64,000 nucleotides of DNA from Planctomyces sp. SH-PL62 (GTDB lineage: Bacteria > Planctomycetota > Planctomycetia > Isosphaerales > Isosphaeraceae), in the NCBI RefSeq assembly GCF_001610895.1, contig NZ_CP011273.1, forward strand, positions 3,534,001 to 3,598,000. The letters are read 5' to 3'. The notes under the pieces are model-generated. The model worked only from the letters and a program-made list of their open reading frames with translations. It was not told the origin of the DNA and made no database searches. Position 1 is the first letter of the stretch. Each line of letters opens with the position of its first letter. This document shows positions 52,566-61,752 of this stretch, in pieces. The position numbers and the translations under genes are program-made.

Positions 52566-55559
52566 TCATCCGAACGCCACGACGACGCGGTACAGTTCGC
52601 CGGCCATGAGGTCGAGCCAGACGCCGTCGCCGTCGACGGAGAGGTCGCCCTGCGCGTCGCCCTGGAGGTCGTACTGGCGGGCCCAGGTGGGGTTGCGGAA
52701 GAAGCGGAGGCGGCAGCGGGCGTGGTAGCCGGCGGTCTCGACGAGGTGGACGTCGATCCCCCACCCGCGCTCGTCATACGTCTCGTGGAGGAAGCCGACG
52801 TGGGTGACGGCGACGGCCTGGCTGTCGGTCCGCAAGAGCCAGCCGCGGTCGCCCAGGGGCGGCGGGCCGGCGTCGGTCTCGATCACGATCGCGGGGGTGA
52901 CGAACTCCTGGGCGGCCCGGTGGGGATGCTCGGAGTCGAGCACCACGGCCAGCTGGAAGTCGCGCCCGGTCTCGGAGCCGGCGACGAGCAGGGTGTCGAG
53001 CATCCGGCCGCCGGCCCGCTGGTGATAGGGGAGGCCGCCGAAGACCATCGCGGTGCGCTGGCGGCGGGTGGAGACGTCGATCGCGTCGGGCGTCTCGGGG
53101 CGCTCGGAGTCGGTCGTCTCGGGGGCGAGGAACGCCAGGCGACGGACCATCGAGGTGGCGTCCGGCCAGGCCCATCGGCAGGCCAGGTGTCGCGACCACG
53201 GGTCGGTCTCGGCGGCCCGTTCGGCCCAGATCGGGTCGAGTTCGCGGACGCTCACGTCCAGCTCGACGACCGGCCGCCCGACCCAGAGCCGACAGCGCTG
53301 GATGACGCGCGCCAGGGCCTTGCCGCTCGTCGGGTCGACGAGTTGCGAGGTGGCGACGGCCTGCACGACCGCCGGCCCGGCGTATTCGACCTCGAACGAC
53401 TCGCGCTTCATCCGCGAGGCGGCCGGCTTTCCGTCGGCCCCGTCGAGCCCGGTCACGACGACCTGCTGGGCGAGCCTGGCCGTCGATTCGCCGATCGCCA
53501 GGACGCCGCGAAGGCCGCCCGACTCCTGGTCGAACTCGACCTCGATGGTCTCGTTCTTGAGCACGTTCCCGCTGGCCGAGACCTTGCCCTGCTCGGCCGC
53601 GGGCCGTTCCGGGTCGGTGTCGCGGGGGACCCAGGCGAAGCCGAAGGCGGGCAGGTCGACGACCGCCGCGACCCCCTCGTCGATGAGCTGCGCGGCGATC
53701 AAAGGCCCCTCGGGACGCAGGTCGGGGGACGCCCCCGGCAGCACGACGGCGACCTTCCTCGGCACGTCCAGCGGGTTGAAGACGAGGTAGCCGGGACGGG
53801 CGTCGGCCTTCGGCTCGGCGCCGAAGCCGATGCTCCGGGCCAGCGCGGCCGTCCACTGCGCTTCGAGCGCGTCGAGGGCCGTCGCGGCCTCGTCGTGGCG
53901 GCGGGTCTCGATCGCGGCCTCGGCTTCCTCGATCGCCTCCCGCTCGGTCCGGACCGCCTCCGGGTCGATGGCGGCGGCGTCGGGATGCGAGGCGTCGACG
54001 GCCCGCGCCAGGGTCCGCAGCCAGTGGACGGCCTCCAGCCGGGCGCGGAGCCGGTGGTGGCGGGCGAACCGCGCGATCGGCTCGGGATCGCGGCTCGCGG
54101 CGGCCTGCGCCAGGAACGGCGAGGCGTAGGCGTCGGGCTCGGGTCGGAACGTCTCGTAGGGGCGGTCGGTGAGCTGGAAGTAGTCGTTGAGCGTGGCCCA
54201 GCGGCCGAAGACCGGCGAGATCGTCGCCGCGCGGCGGAGGTCGACGTACCAGGAGGCCACCGGCGACGGCCAGTGGACCAGCGGCAGCGTCGCGACCATG
54301 TCGGTGCGCATCGTCGCGGCCAGCTTCCACGGGAACATCAGCCCCTGCGACGGCCGGTCGGCCGCGATCGGCAGCCGGAAGAGGGCCTCCAGGGTGGACC
54401 CTTCGGGGCTCTCCCACAGCCGCTTCGGTTCCCGGCGGACCGGGAACCGGCCGCCGTCGAGCGCGAAGTGGACGGCGAAGCGGTAGCCGTGGCGGCGGCC
54501 GAGCTGCGCCACCTGGGGCCAGAGCCCGAACCGGCGGCGGGCGTAGGTCTCCACGTTCCGGTCGTCCAGGTGTTCGCGGTAGACCTCGGCGCCGCGGCGG
54601 TACTGCCAGAGCGTCGACTCGATCGGCAGGATCGGGTCCTCGGCCTCCGCGTACGTCCCGCCGGCGACGTCCACCCAGCCGTCGGTGATCGCCTGGCCGA
54701 GGACCGGGATGACGTCGGGGTCGAGCTTCGCCTGGACCTCGATCGCCTGGGCCTGGGCCAGGAACGTGATCGGGACGTTCGTCTCCAGTGCCGTGGCGAT
54801 CGCGCCGGCGGGGAGGGCGGGGTCGAGCAGGCAGAGGTCGACGAGGTAGGCGTCGACCGAATAGACGTGCTCGCGAGCCTGGGTCAGGATCTCGAAGGCG
54901 GCCTTGAGCCGGCCGGGGACCGCGTCGGCGTCGCCGGCCGCCCAGGCGTCGGCGGCGGCGAGGGCCTCGCGGGCCAGGGCGTCCTCGTTGATCGCGTCCG
55001 GCCGTCCCATCGCGGCGGCGAGGTCGCGGACCATCCAGCGGACCAGGCCCAGCGCCAGGAAGTCGCGGGCCGAGGCCTCGAGCGCGGCGTCTCCGCTCGG
55101 CTCGCCGAGGCCGAGCCGTTCCTGAAGCTCCCGGATCGTCCGGTCGCGGTCGGGGCTCGATTCGAGGAGGATCGCGCCGGATTCCTCGGCCTGGGTCCGG
55201 TAGCCCGAGGGGAGCCGGTCGAGCAGGCCGTCGACCGCGAGGCGGACCTCGTCCGGGCCCGGCGGCGTGGGGGCGGTGATCGACTCGATGCGGGGCGTGG
55301 CCGCGGCCTTCGCCAGCAGCGACGGGTGCCACAGGGCCGTCACGGCGCACCAGGCGGCCTGGGCCTCGGCGTCGGTGAGGCCCGCCGAGGGCTCCTTGCC
55401 GGCGTCGGGGATCAGGGCCGTCAGCGTCCATCCGGTCCGGGGGGGGGCGGGGGGAGCTTCCGGTACCGGCTCGGGGGCGGGGGGCTCGGTGTAGGGCTCG
55501 AAGACGCCGGAGGGCGACTCGGGGGCGGGCTCGTTCGGCGCGGCGTCGGGCGTGCTCAT
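52566..55559 (-). CDS. GH38 (alpha-mannosidase)-like protein
   Basis: A 997-aa protein. After a Pro/Glu-rich, disordered N terminus (about 1-45), the middle resembles the GH38 fold: QAITDGWVDVAGGTYAEAEDP, LWQYRRGAEVYREHL and RFGLWPQVAQLGRRHGY. C-terminal beta-sandwich domains follow (GYLVFNPLDVPRKVAVVLPG, CRLWVGRPVVELDVSV). The usual N-terminal HxHxD-type zinc motif is absent, so activity is doubtful. No signal peptide. It starts 5 bases after yceH on the same strand. Confidence 0.7.
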   Translation of the reverse strand: MSTPDAAPNEPAPESPSGVFEPYTEPPAPEPVPEAPPAPPRTGWTLTALIPDAGKEPSAGLTDAEAQAAWCAVTALWHPSLLAKAAATPRIESITAPTPPGPDEVRLAVDGLLDRLPSGYRTQAEESGAILLESSPDRDRTIRELQERLGLGEPSGDAALEASARDFLALGLVRWMVRDLAAAMGRPDAINEDALAREALAAADAWAAGDADAVPGRLKAAFEILTQAREHVYSVDAYLVDLCLLDPALPAGAIATALETNVPITFLAQAQAIEVQAKLDPDVIPVLGQAITDGWVDVAGGTYAEAEDPILPIESTLWQYRRGAEVYREHLDDRNVETYARRRFGLWPQVAQLGRRHGYRFAVHFALDGGRFPVRREPKRLWESPEGSTLEALFRLPIAADRPSQGLMFPWKLAATMRTDMVATLPLVHWPSPVASWYVDLRRAATISPVFGRWATLNDYFQLTDRPYETFRPEPDAYASPFLAQAAASRDPEPIARFARHHRLRARLEAVHWLRTLARAVDASHPDAAAIDPEAVRTEREAIEEAEAAIETRRHDEAATALDALEAQWTAALARSIGFGAEPKADARPGYLVFNPLDVPRKVAVVLPGASPDLRPEGPLIAAQLIDEGVAAVVDLPAFGFAWVPRDTDPERPAAEQGKVSASGNVLKNETIEVEFDQESGGLRGVLAIGESTARLAQQVVVTGLDGADGKPAASRMKRESFEVEYAGPAVVQAVATSQLVDPTSGKALARVIQRCRLWVGRPVVELDVSVRELDPIWAERAAETDPWSRHLACRWAWPDATSMVRRLAFLAPETTDSERPETPDAIDVSTRRQRTAMVFGGLPYHQRAGGRMLDTLLVAGSETGRDFQLAVVLDSEHPHRAAQEFVTPAIVIETDAGPPPLGDRGWLLRTDSQAVAVTHVGFLHETYDERGWGIDVHLVETAGYHARCRLRFFRNPTWARQYDLQGDAQGDLSVDGDGVWLDLMAGELYRVVVAFG

Positions 55560-55563
55560 GCAA

Positions 55564-56304
55564 TCAGGCTCCGAGGGCGGTCCGGAGTTCGCGAAGCTCG
55601 GCGGTCAGGACGTCGACCCGGCTGCGAAGCTCCTCGATCTCCGTGCGCAGGCCGGCGGCCTCGTCACGCCAGCCGGGGGCCGACTCCCCGCGAGCGGAGG
55701 ACGACCGGGAGGGGGCGGAGGCCTCGTCGTCCTCGGCGACGGCCGCGTGCGCGAACGCCTGCCGGACCTTCTCCAACTCCTCCGGCGGGTAGAGTCCGTG
55801 CGTCACCACGACCCCCCGACGCTGGCCGGGGGGCGAGAGGTAGACGACGAGGTTGCGGCCCGACAGGGCTTCGAGCTGGGCCTGCAAGGCGGGCAGGTCG
55901 GTGAGCGGCTCCATCCGGTTGGCTCGCGCCCGGAGGTCCCCCTCGGTCTGCGGCCCTCGCAGGAGCAACTCGGCGACGACGGCCAGCTCCACCTTGCTGA
56001 CCTTCAGCCATTCGTACAGGGTGTGCTTCCAGCGCGAGACGCGGCCCCCGGACTCCACGAGGATCGCGGCCCCCTTCTTGCGGAGGGAGTGGAGCGTGTC
56101 CTCGACGTCGTCGGCGTCGTAGTTGACGACGGGGTCGCGATTGCTCTTCTGGTTGCAGCCGGTGACGATGGCGGCGAGCGTCATCGGGTAGTACTCGGGC
56201 GTCGTCTTGGCCTTCTCGGCCATGACCCCCAGCACGCGCCGCTCGCGAGCGGTGAGAGGCACCCAGGAGACCGCCGGGACGGGCGTCGATTCGTTCTCGC
56301 TCAT
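55564..56304 (-). CDS. YceH/DUF480 family winged-helix protein
   Basis: A 246-aa protein. Two winged-helix domains are recognisable from LTARERRVLGVMAEKAKTTP, YYPMTLAAIVTGCNQKSNRDP and LLRGPQTEGDLRARANRM. The C-terminal 70 residues are a disordered and coiled-coil extension (LRTEIEELRSRVDVLTAELREL). Function of the family is not settled. The start is 56304 or 56316. It lies just upstream of the GH38-like gene. Confidence 0.88.
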   Translation of the reverse strand: MSENESTPVPAVSWVPLTARERRVLGVMAEKAKTTPEYYPMTLAAIVTGCNQKSNRDPVVNYDADDVEDTLHSLRKKGAAILVESGGRVSRWKHTLYEWLKVSKVELAVVAELLLRGPQTEGDLRARANRMEPLTDLPALQAQLEALSGRNLVVYLSPPGQRRGVVVTHGLYPPEELEKVRQAFAHAAVAEDDEASAPSRSSSARGESAPGWRDEAAGLRTEIEELRSRVDVLTAELRELRTALGA

Positions 56305-56396
56305 GATCGGTTCCATCCTCGTCGTCTCGAGGCGAAGGGGGAGGGAGGCTCCCCGATGGGCCCATGGTAGCCGGGGGCGCGAGGGGTGGACAAGCC

Positions 56397-57182
56397 TCAG
56401 GAGATCTCCGCGACCCGTTCGACGACCGCCTTGAACAGTCGCGACGGGTCGGCCGGGGGCTCGGGCCAGACGGTCAGCGTGCCGTGGTAGGCGATCTCCT
56501 CCAGGGCGCCGACGTACTCCTCCCAGTCGAGGGCGCCGGCGGGGTAGCCGATCCCTCGCGGGTTGCGGGCGGTGAGCGTGCCGCCGGTCGGGTCGCCGGC
56601 GTAGGCGTGGGCGACCCAGGCGTGCAGCTCTCGCGTGGCGGCCACCGGGTCAATCCCCGCGCGGAGGAGGTTGGGGGGATCGATGCTGACGGCGATCGAC
56701 GGATGCGCCAGGACGTCCAGGAACGCGCGGAGGTGGTCGGCGGGTTCGGAGCCGGACTCCAGCGTCAGGCGGACCCCGCGATGGTCGCCGCGGCCGCCGA
56801 GCGACGCCACGACGTTCGTGAAGGTCTCGCGACGCGCCGCGTCGTCGGCGGCCGGGACGGGCCCGGCCTGCGCCAGCACGAGCCGCGTCCCCAGGTCGAA
56901 GGCCAGGGCGAAGACGGCGTCGGCGCGGCGGAGCCGTTCGTCGAGCTGGTCGATCGAGTCGAACGGCCGGCGGGTGGGGAGGACCATCGCGGTGAGGGCG
57001 ACCTCCACCGAGCGGAGTTGGTGCTTGAGGTCGCGCCGGCCCGTCTCCCCCAGCCGATGAGGCGCGAGGTCGCCGGACGCTTCCAGGACCACGCCTTTGG
57101 CTCCGAGGCGGGCGGCCTGCTGGATCTGGCCGCGGATGGGTTGAGTTGGGTCGAGCCTGAGTCCAAGTGGGTTTCGTATCAT
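56397..57182 (-). CDS. Sugar phosphate isomerase/epimerase-like TIM barrel (cytoplasmic)
   Basis: A 261-aa xylose-isomerase-like barrel with no signal peptide. Candidate ligands are Glu in KGVVLEASGD, RLTLESGSE and SIDPPNLLRAG. The start MIRNPLGLRLD at 57182 has a weak ribosome-binding site. It is probably the first gene of a leftward unit with yceH, 92 bases away. Substrate unknown. Confidence 0.82.
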   Translation of the reverse strand: MIRNPLGLRLDPTQPIRGQIQQAARLGAKGVVLEASGDLAPHRLGETGRRDLKHQLRSVEVALTAMVLPTRRPFDSIDQLDERLRRADAVFALAFDLGTRLVLAQAGPVPAADDAARRETFTNVVASLGGRGDHRGVRLTLESGSEPADHLRAFLDVLAHPSIAVSIDPPNLLRAGIDPVAATRELHAWVAHAYAGDPTGGTLTARNPRGIGYPAGALDWEEYVGALEEIAYHGTLTVWPEPPADPSRLFKAVVERVAEIS

Positions 57183-57223
57183 CGTAGCGGTCGATCGAGC
57201 CTGGGTTGAAGCCGTCGGGGCTG

Positions 57224-57249
57224 TTGACGATCATCGACTCCCGTATACT
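57224..57249 (+). promoter_or_regulatory. Weak promoter candidate for the pab operon
   Basis: TATACT at 57244-57249 is a good -10. TTGACG at 57224 is a good -35, but the 14-base spacer is short. Confidence 0.3.
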
Positions 57250-57296
57250 TCCCCTAGGTTACGCGACGCCGACAGGTTTGGAGAGGTCAATCCCCC

Positions 57297-58724
57297 GTGG
57301 GAGAGCCGCTGACGACGACGACCGTGCGGATTCCACTCGACTTGCCGGCCGACCGGCTGGTCGCCGCCGTGGGCGGATGGCCCGAGCCGGCCATCCTGGC
57401 AAGCGGACCCGGCTTCGGCCCCGCCGGGCGCTGGAGCATCCTGGCCGCCTATCCCAGGAGGGTCTTCGAGGCCGTCGGCGGCCGGTGGTCGATCCGCACC
57501 GACTCCGGCGCGGTGGAGGCCGGCGACGACCCGCTCGCCCGGCTCGACGCCCTGGCCCGTGAGTTCCGCCTGGCCGACCCCGCCGACGACCCCGGCCCTG
57601 ATCCCGACGCCTGCCCGTTCCGTGGCGGCCTGATCGGTTACTTCGGCTATGACCTGGCCCCGTCGCTGGAGCGCCTGCCGCGCAAGGCGGCCCGCGATTC
57701 GAGGCTCCCTGACGTCCGCATGGCCCTGCACGACACCGCCGTGGCGATCGACCGCCAGGCCGGGACGGCCGCGATCCACGCCTGGGACTTGCTGGGAGAG
57801 GGTCGCGAGGCCGTCGAACGCCGGGCCCGGTTCTGGCGGCGGGCGCTTCGAGACGCCGTCGCGTCGCCGAGGCCGCCGGGCGCGACGGCCCTCGGCCCGC
57901 TCACCGGCGGCTTCACGCGCGAGGAATACGTGGCGGCCGTCGGCCGCGTGCTGGACTACATCCGCGCCGGGGACGTCTTCCAGATCAACCTCTCGCAGCG
58001 GTTCGCGGCGAGGGGCCGCGTCGATCCGCTCGGGCTGTTCCTGCGGCTTCAGGACGAGAGCCCCGCGCCGTTCGCCGCGTTCCTGCGGTGGCGGGACCTG
58101 GCGGTCGTCTCGGCGAGCCCGGAATGGTTCTACCAGACCCGAGGCGGGCGGATCGTCACGCGGCCGATCAAGGGGACCCGCCCCCGGGGCGCGACGCCCG
58201 AGGCCGACGCGGCGCTCGCCGCCGAGCTGACCGCCTCCGAGAAAGACCGCGCCGAGCTGATCATGATCGTCGACCTGGAGCGCAATGACCTGGGCCGCGT
58301 CTGCCGGTACGGCTCGGTCGAGGTCGTCGACCCCCTGACGCTGGAAAGCTACGCCCAGGTGCACCACCTCGTCGCGACCGTCGAGGGGACGCTCCGCGAG
58401 GGCGTCGGCCCGATCGACGTCGTCCGCGCCCTGTTCCCCGGCGGCTCGATCACCGGCGCGCCCAAGATCCGCGCGATGGAGATCATCGACGAGCTGGAGC
58501 CGACGCGCCGGAGCCTCTACACCGGGGCGATCGGCTACCTGAGCCGGGGCGGGACCAGCGGCTTCAACATTGCGATCCGGACCGCGATCGTCGAGGGGGA
58601 CCGCGTCAGCTATCAGGTCGGCGGGGGGATCGTCGCCGATTCCGATCCCGAGGCCGAGTACGAGGAGACGCTCCACAAGGGCCGGGGATTGCGCCGGGTT
58701 TTGACGGGGGAGGACGCCCGATGA
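57297..58724 (+). CDS. pabB: Aminodeoxychorismate synthase component I
   Basis: A 475-aa chorismate-utilising enzyme that makes 4-amino-4-deoxychorismate, the precursor of p-aminobenzoate and folate. The start is GTG 57297 with GGAGAGG upstream. The RPIKGTRPRG motif has the Lys that distinguishes PabB from anthranilate synthase. SITGAPKIRAMEII is the C-terminal signature. Its glutaminase partner PabA is not in the window. The stop overlaps the pabC-like start in ATGA. Confidence 0.93.
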   Translation: MGEPLTTTTVRIPLDLPADRLVAAVGGWPEPAILASGPGFGPAGRWSILAAYPRRVFEAVGGRWSIRTDSGAVEAGDDPLARLDALAREFRLADPADDPGPDPDACPFRGGLIGYFGYDLAPSLERLPRKAARDSRLPDVRMALHDTAVAIDRQAGTAAIHAWDLLGEGREAVERRARFWRRALRDAVASPRPPGATALGPLTGGFTREEYVAAVGRVLDYIRAGDVFQINLSQRFAARGRVDPLGLFLRLQDESPAPFAAFLRWRDLAVVSASPEWFYQTRGGRIVTRPIKGTRPRGATPEADAALAAELTASEKDRAELIMIVDLERNDLGRVCRYGSVEVVDPLTLESYAQVHHLVATVEGTLREGVGPIDVVRALFPGGSITGAPKIRAMEIIDELEPTRRSLYTGAIGYLSRGGTSGFNIAIRTAIVEGDRVSYQVGGGIVADSDPEAEYEETLHKGRGLRRVLTGEDAR

Positions 58725-59539
58725 TCTGGACTCGCGGCGAGATCGTGGCCGACGACGCCCTGAAGGTGAGCATCCTGGACCGGACGTTCGAGCACGGCCT
58801 GGGCCTGTTCGAGACCCTTCGCACCTGGAACGGTCGGCCCGCGCTCCTCCCCCGGCATCTGGACCGCCTGCGACGTTCGGCCGGGGAACTCGGCCTCCCC
58901 GTGGATGCAGACGCGGAGCCGACCGCCGACGACGTGCGGGCGCTCCTGGAGGCCGACGGTCGCGAAGGGGACGCCCTGCTGCGGATCACGCTGACCGGCG
59001 GGCTCTCGGCGACGGCCGGATCGACGCTCTGGATGCGTTCCTCGCCGCTGCCGCCCCCTCCGTCGCCCGAGGGCGCCCGGCTGGGGACGATCGGCCCGGC
59101 CCGGCAGGACCCGTTGGCCGGTTACAAGTCCCTGAACTACTGGCCGTACCGCCTGCTCCACGAGCGCGCGCGGGCCGAGGGCTGCGACGAGGCCCTGCTC
59201 GTGGACAAGACCGGCGCGGTGTGCGAGGGGAGCCGGACCAACGTCTTCTTCGTCGTCCGGGAGAGGCTCGTCACGCCTCCCGCCGACGGCCGGATCGTGC
59301 CGGGTATCATGCGTCGCCTGGTCGTCGAGCGGGCCCGGTCGCTGGGGATCGGAGTCGAGCAGGCGTCGCTCTCGTTGCTCGACCGGCGGCTCCACCCCGA
59401 GGAGGTCTTCCTGACCAACGCGGTGCGGGGGGTGATCCCCGTCGGCCGCTGGGGCGAAGCCCGATTCCCCGCGCCGGGGCCGACGACCCGACGGCTGTCC
59501 GCGGACGTCTTGAAGTGGCTGGAAACGGGAGGATCATGA
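58721..59539 (+). CDS. pabC: Class IV aminotransferase, probable aminodeoxychorismate lyase
   Basis: A 272-aa PLP enzyme. The PLP lysine is in YKSLNYW, with DEALLVDKTGAVCEGSRTNVFFV in the C-terminal half. Position directly after pabB (ATGA overlap) supports release of p-aminobenzoate and pyruvate from aminodeoxychorismate. A branched-chain or D-amino-acid aminotransferase role cannot be excluded from sequence alone. Confidence 0.88.
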   Translation: MIWTRGEIVADDALKVSILDRTFEHGLGLFETLRTWNGRPALLPRHLDRLRRSAGELGLPVDADAEPTADDVRALLEADGREGDALLRITLTGGLSATAGSTLWMRSSPLPPPPSPEGARLGTIGPARQDPLAGYKSLNYWPYRLLHERARAEGCDEALLVDKTGAVCEGSRTNVFFVVRERLVTPPADGRIVPGIMRRLVVERARSLGIGVEQASLSLLDRRLHPEEVFLTNAVRGVIPVGRWGEARFPAPGPTTRRLSADVLKWLETGGS

Positions 59540-60660
59540 TGAGGACCGTCGCCGAGGTGGCCGGCTGGCTGGAGGGCTTCGCCCCTTCGCGGCTGGCCGA
59601 GAAGTGGGACAACGTGGGGCTGCTCTGGGGCGATCCCGATGCGCCCGTGGAGCGGGTCATGACCTGCCTCACCGTGACCGACGAGTCGGCGACGGAGGCC
59701 GTGCGCGAGGGGGCCGGGCTGATCGTCAGCCATCACCCGATCCTGTTCCGCGAGACCAAGCGCATCCGCGCCGACATCCCGGCGACGGCCCCGCTCTGGA
59801 AGCTCGCCCGCGCCGGCGTGGCCGTCGCCAGCCCGCACACGGCGTTCGACTCGGCGGAGCAGGGGATCAACGCCGGGCTCTGCCGACGCCTGGGCCTGGT
59901 CGACGCCGCGCCGATCCGGCCGATCGCCGGGCCGTCAACGTTCAAGGTCGTCGTCTTCGCCCTCGAGACGGATCGAGACGCCGTGCTCGCCGGGGCGTTC
60001 GAGGCCGGCGCGGGGAGGATCGGCGACTATACCGAATGCTCGTTCGCGATCCCCGGCGCGGGGACGTTCTTCGGAGGCGAGTCGACCGATCCGACGGTCG
60101 GCGCCCGGGGCCGTCGGGAGGCCGTCGCGGAGCTTCGGATCGAGATGGTCTGCCCCGGCGATCGGCTCTCGGCGGTCCTGGCGGCGATCCGGGCGCGGCA
60201 CTCTTACGAGGAGCCGGCCATCGACGTCTACCCGATCGAGACCCCGCCCGGGGGCCTCGGCGCGGGGAGGATCGGCAAGCTGGAGGGACCCCGACCCTTC
60301 GGCGAGTTCGCCCGCGCCGCTTCGGAAGCGCTCGGCGGCGCGATGCTCCAACTCGTCGGCGACCTGGCGATGCCGGTCGAGCGGGTGGCCGTCTCCTGCG
60401 GCGCGGGGGACGACTTCCTGGTCGACGCCGCGAGGCTCGGCGCCCAGGTCCTGCTGACGGGCGAGGCGCGATTCCACCGGACGTTGGAGGCCCGCGCGCT
60501 CGGCGTCGGCCTGATCGTGGCCGGCCATTACGCCACCGAACGGCCGGGCGTCGAAGACCTGGCCGAGCAGATCGCCCTGGCCTTCCCCGACCTGCTCGTC
60601 TGGCCTAGCCGCGACGAGACCGACCCCCTGGCCATCCTCCCCGACCCGCGCCGATCGTAG
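59536..60660 (+). CDS. NIF3 family (GTP cyclohydrolase I type 2) metal protein
   Basis: A 374-aa NIF3-like protein starting in ATGA with the pabC stop, with GGAGG just upstream. Metal-site motifs are VSHHPILF, SPHTAFDSAEQGINAGL and GHYATERPG. The central insertion (FKVVVFALETDRDAVLAGAF...) is the family's PII/CutA-like domain. Databases call it GTP cyclohydrolase I type 2; the operon with pabB-pabC would fit a folate role, but that is inference. Confidence 0.88.
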   Translation: MMRTVAEVAGWLEGFAPSRLAEKWDNVGLLWGDPDAPVERVMTCLTVTDESATEAVREGAGLIVSHHPILFRETKRIRADIPATAPLWKLARAGVAVASPHTAFDSAEQGINAGLCRRLGLVDAAPIRPIAGPSTFKVVVFALETDRDAVLAGAFEAGAGRIGDYTECSFAIPGAGTFFGGESTDPTVGARGRREAVAELRIEMVCPGDRLSAVLAAIRARHSYEEPAIDVYPIETPPGGLGAGRIGKLEGPRPFGEFARAASEALGGAMLQLVGDLAMPVERVAVSCGAGDDFLVDAARLGAQVLLTGEARFHRTLEARALGVGLIVAGHYATERPGVEDLAEQIALAFPDLLVWPSRDETDPLAILPDPRRS

Positions 60661-60784
60661 CGCGGGCCGTCACGTGGACGGCCCTCGTGCTCGGCTTCTT
60701 CCAGCGGCGGAGGTCCGGTAAGTCGAATCGAAGACGTCGCCTGGGGGCCTTGCTTCCAGCGGCGCACTGACGAGAACGCTTCGA

Positions 60785-60813
60785 AATGAAAGACCCCCGG
60801 AGTGTTCCGGGGG
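60785..60813 (-). terminator. Rho-independent terminator of the hypothetical gene at 60877
   Basis: Read on the minus strand, CCCCCGGA-acac-TCCGGGGG (an 8-bp stem) is followed by TCTTTCATTTC, a T-rich tail. It lies about 65 bases after the stop of the leftward gene. Confidence 0.7.
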
Positions 60814-60876
60814 AGGAGGGGAAGACGAGAAGTCGACCGGGCCGAAGCCCGGGACTTTCAATTCAATCGATCACAA

Positions 60877-61272
60877 TCAATTCTGGGAGGCCTGGGTATC
60901 GCCGGCTTCCTGGAGATCGTCTTCCTCGTCCTCGACGGCGACGGCCACGCCGCCTTCGAGATCGGCCTCGACTTCCTCACCATCGGTCTCGGCGTCGGCG
61001 TCGCCGCCGGGGGCCTTGCCGGTGCGGGTCGCCGGGACGGCGAGGTAGGTCTGGTGCTCCCACTGCCCCGACCAGAACTGGCCGGTCCAGCGCTGCAGGG
61101 AGATGGCGCGCACGGTGGGACGGTCCTCGTCCCGGATCACTTCGCCCCAGGCCCCCGCGTACGCGGCGCGGACCTGAGAGGAGCTCTCACCCACGCAGAG
61201 GAGACGTTCGCCGTTGGGGGCGAGGCATGCGATCGCTCGCCAGTCCTGAGCACCACTGGTTCCGCTACTCAT
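60877..61272 (-). CDS. Hypothetical protein with acidic tail (131 aa)
   Basis: A compact domain of about 85 residues (WRAIACLAPNGERLLCVGESS, SLQRWTGQFWSGQWEHQTYLAVP) is followed by a disordered, acidic tail (about 15 Asp/Glu in the last 45 residues). No signal peptide or known family. It has its own terminator. Confidence 0.65.
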   Translation of the reverse strand: MSSGTSGAQDWRAIACLAPNGERLLCVGESSSQVRAAYAGAWGEVIRDEDRPTVRAISLQRWTGQFWSGQWEHQTYLAVPATRTGKAPGGDADAETDGEEVEADLEGGVAVAVEDEEDDLQEAGDTQASQN

Positions 61273-61752
61273 CGTCGATTATTCCCCGCCCGACGCAACC
61301 ATCGCCGCATCCTGCGGCCTGGTTTGTCGACTTCACGTCGCGTCGGGACTTGTTCTGTACGACCCGTTGAAAAGCTCGGCCGGGCATCGTCTTGCAAGTC
61401 GTTGATCGAGTAGAACCATCGGGCCGAGTCGCGCCGGCGATCGACACCCCGCGCGACGAAAACACGAAGACGCGGCTTGGGGCCGAATCTCCATGATGCC
61501 AGCGCGATGGATGACGAAGGCGAGGCCGGAGGTGGCGGGGGTCCAACGAAATGCGACGGAAGCGCGGCGGGCCGTTCGCAAAGGATCGGCGTGGCGCGTT
61601 CCCGGAGCTACATCTCGCTGATGGTCTCTACACGACGAATTGTAGCGTTTCCCCCGAGCACCGGCGAATAAAATCTCAAAAACTCACCACCCCCTCGGTC
61701 CGTGGGATCGTCGGAATCCGGCGATCCGCCAGGGGCTTGCGGCGAGGCGGGG
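61273..61752. other. Intergenic region, nothing recognised
   Basis: About 480 bases between two leftward genes. Short open frames exist in several frames but without ribosome-binding sites. It contains the promoter region of the hypothetical gene; I see no RNA gene or clear repeat. Confidence 0.4.
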
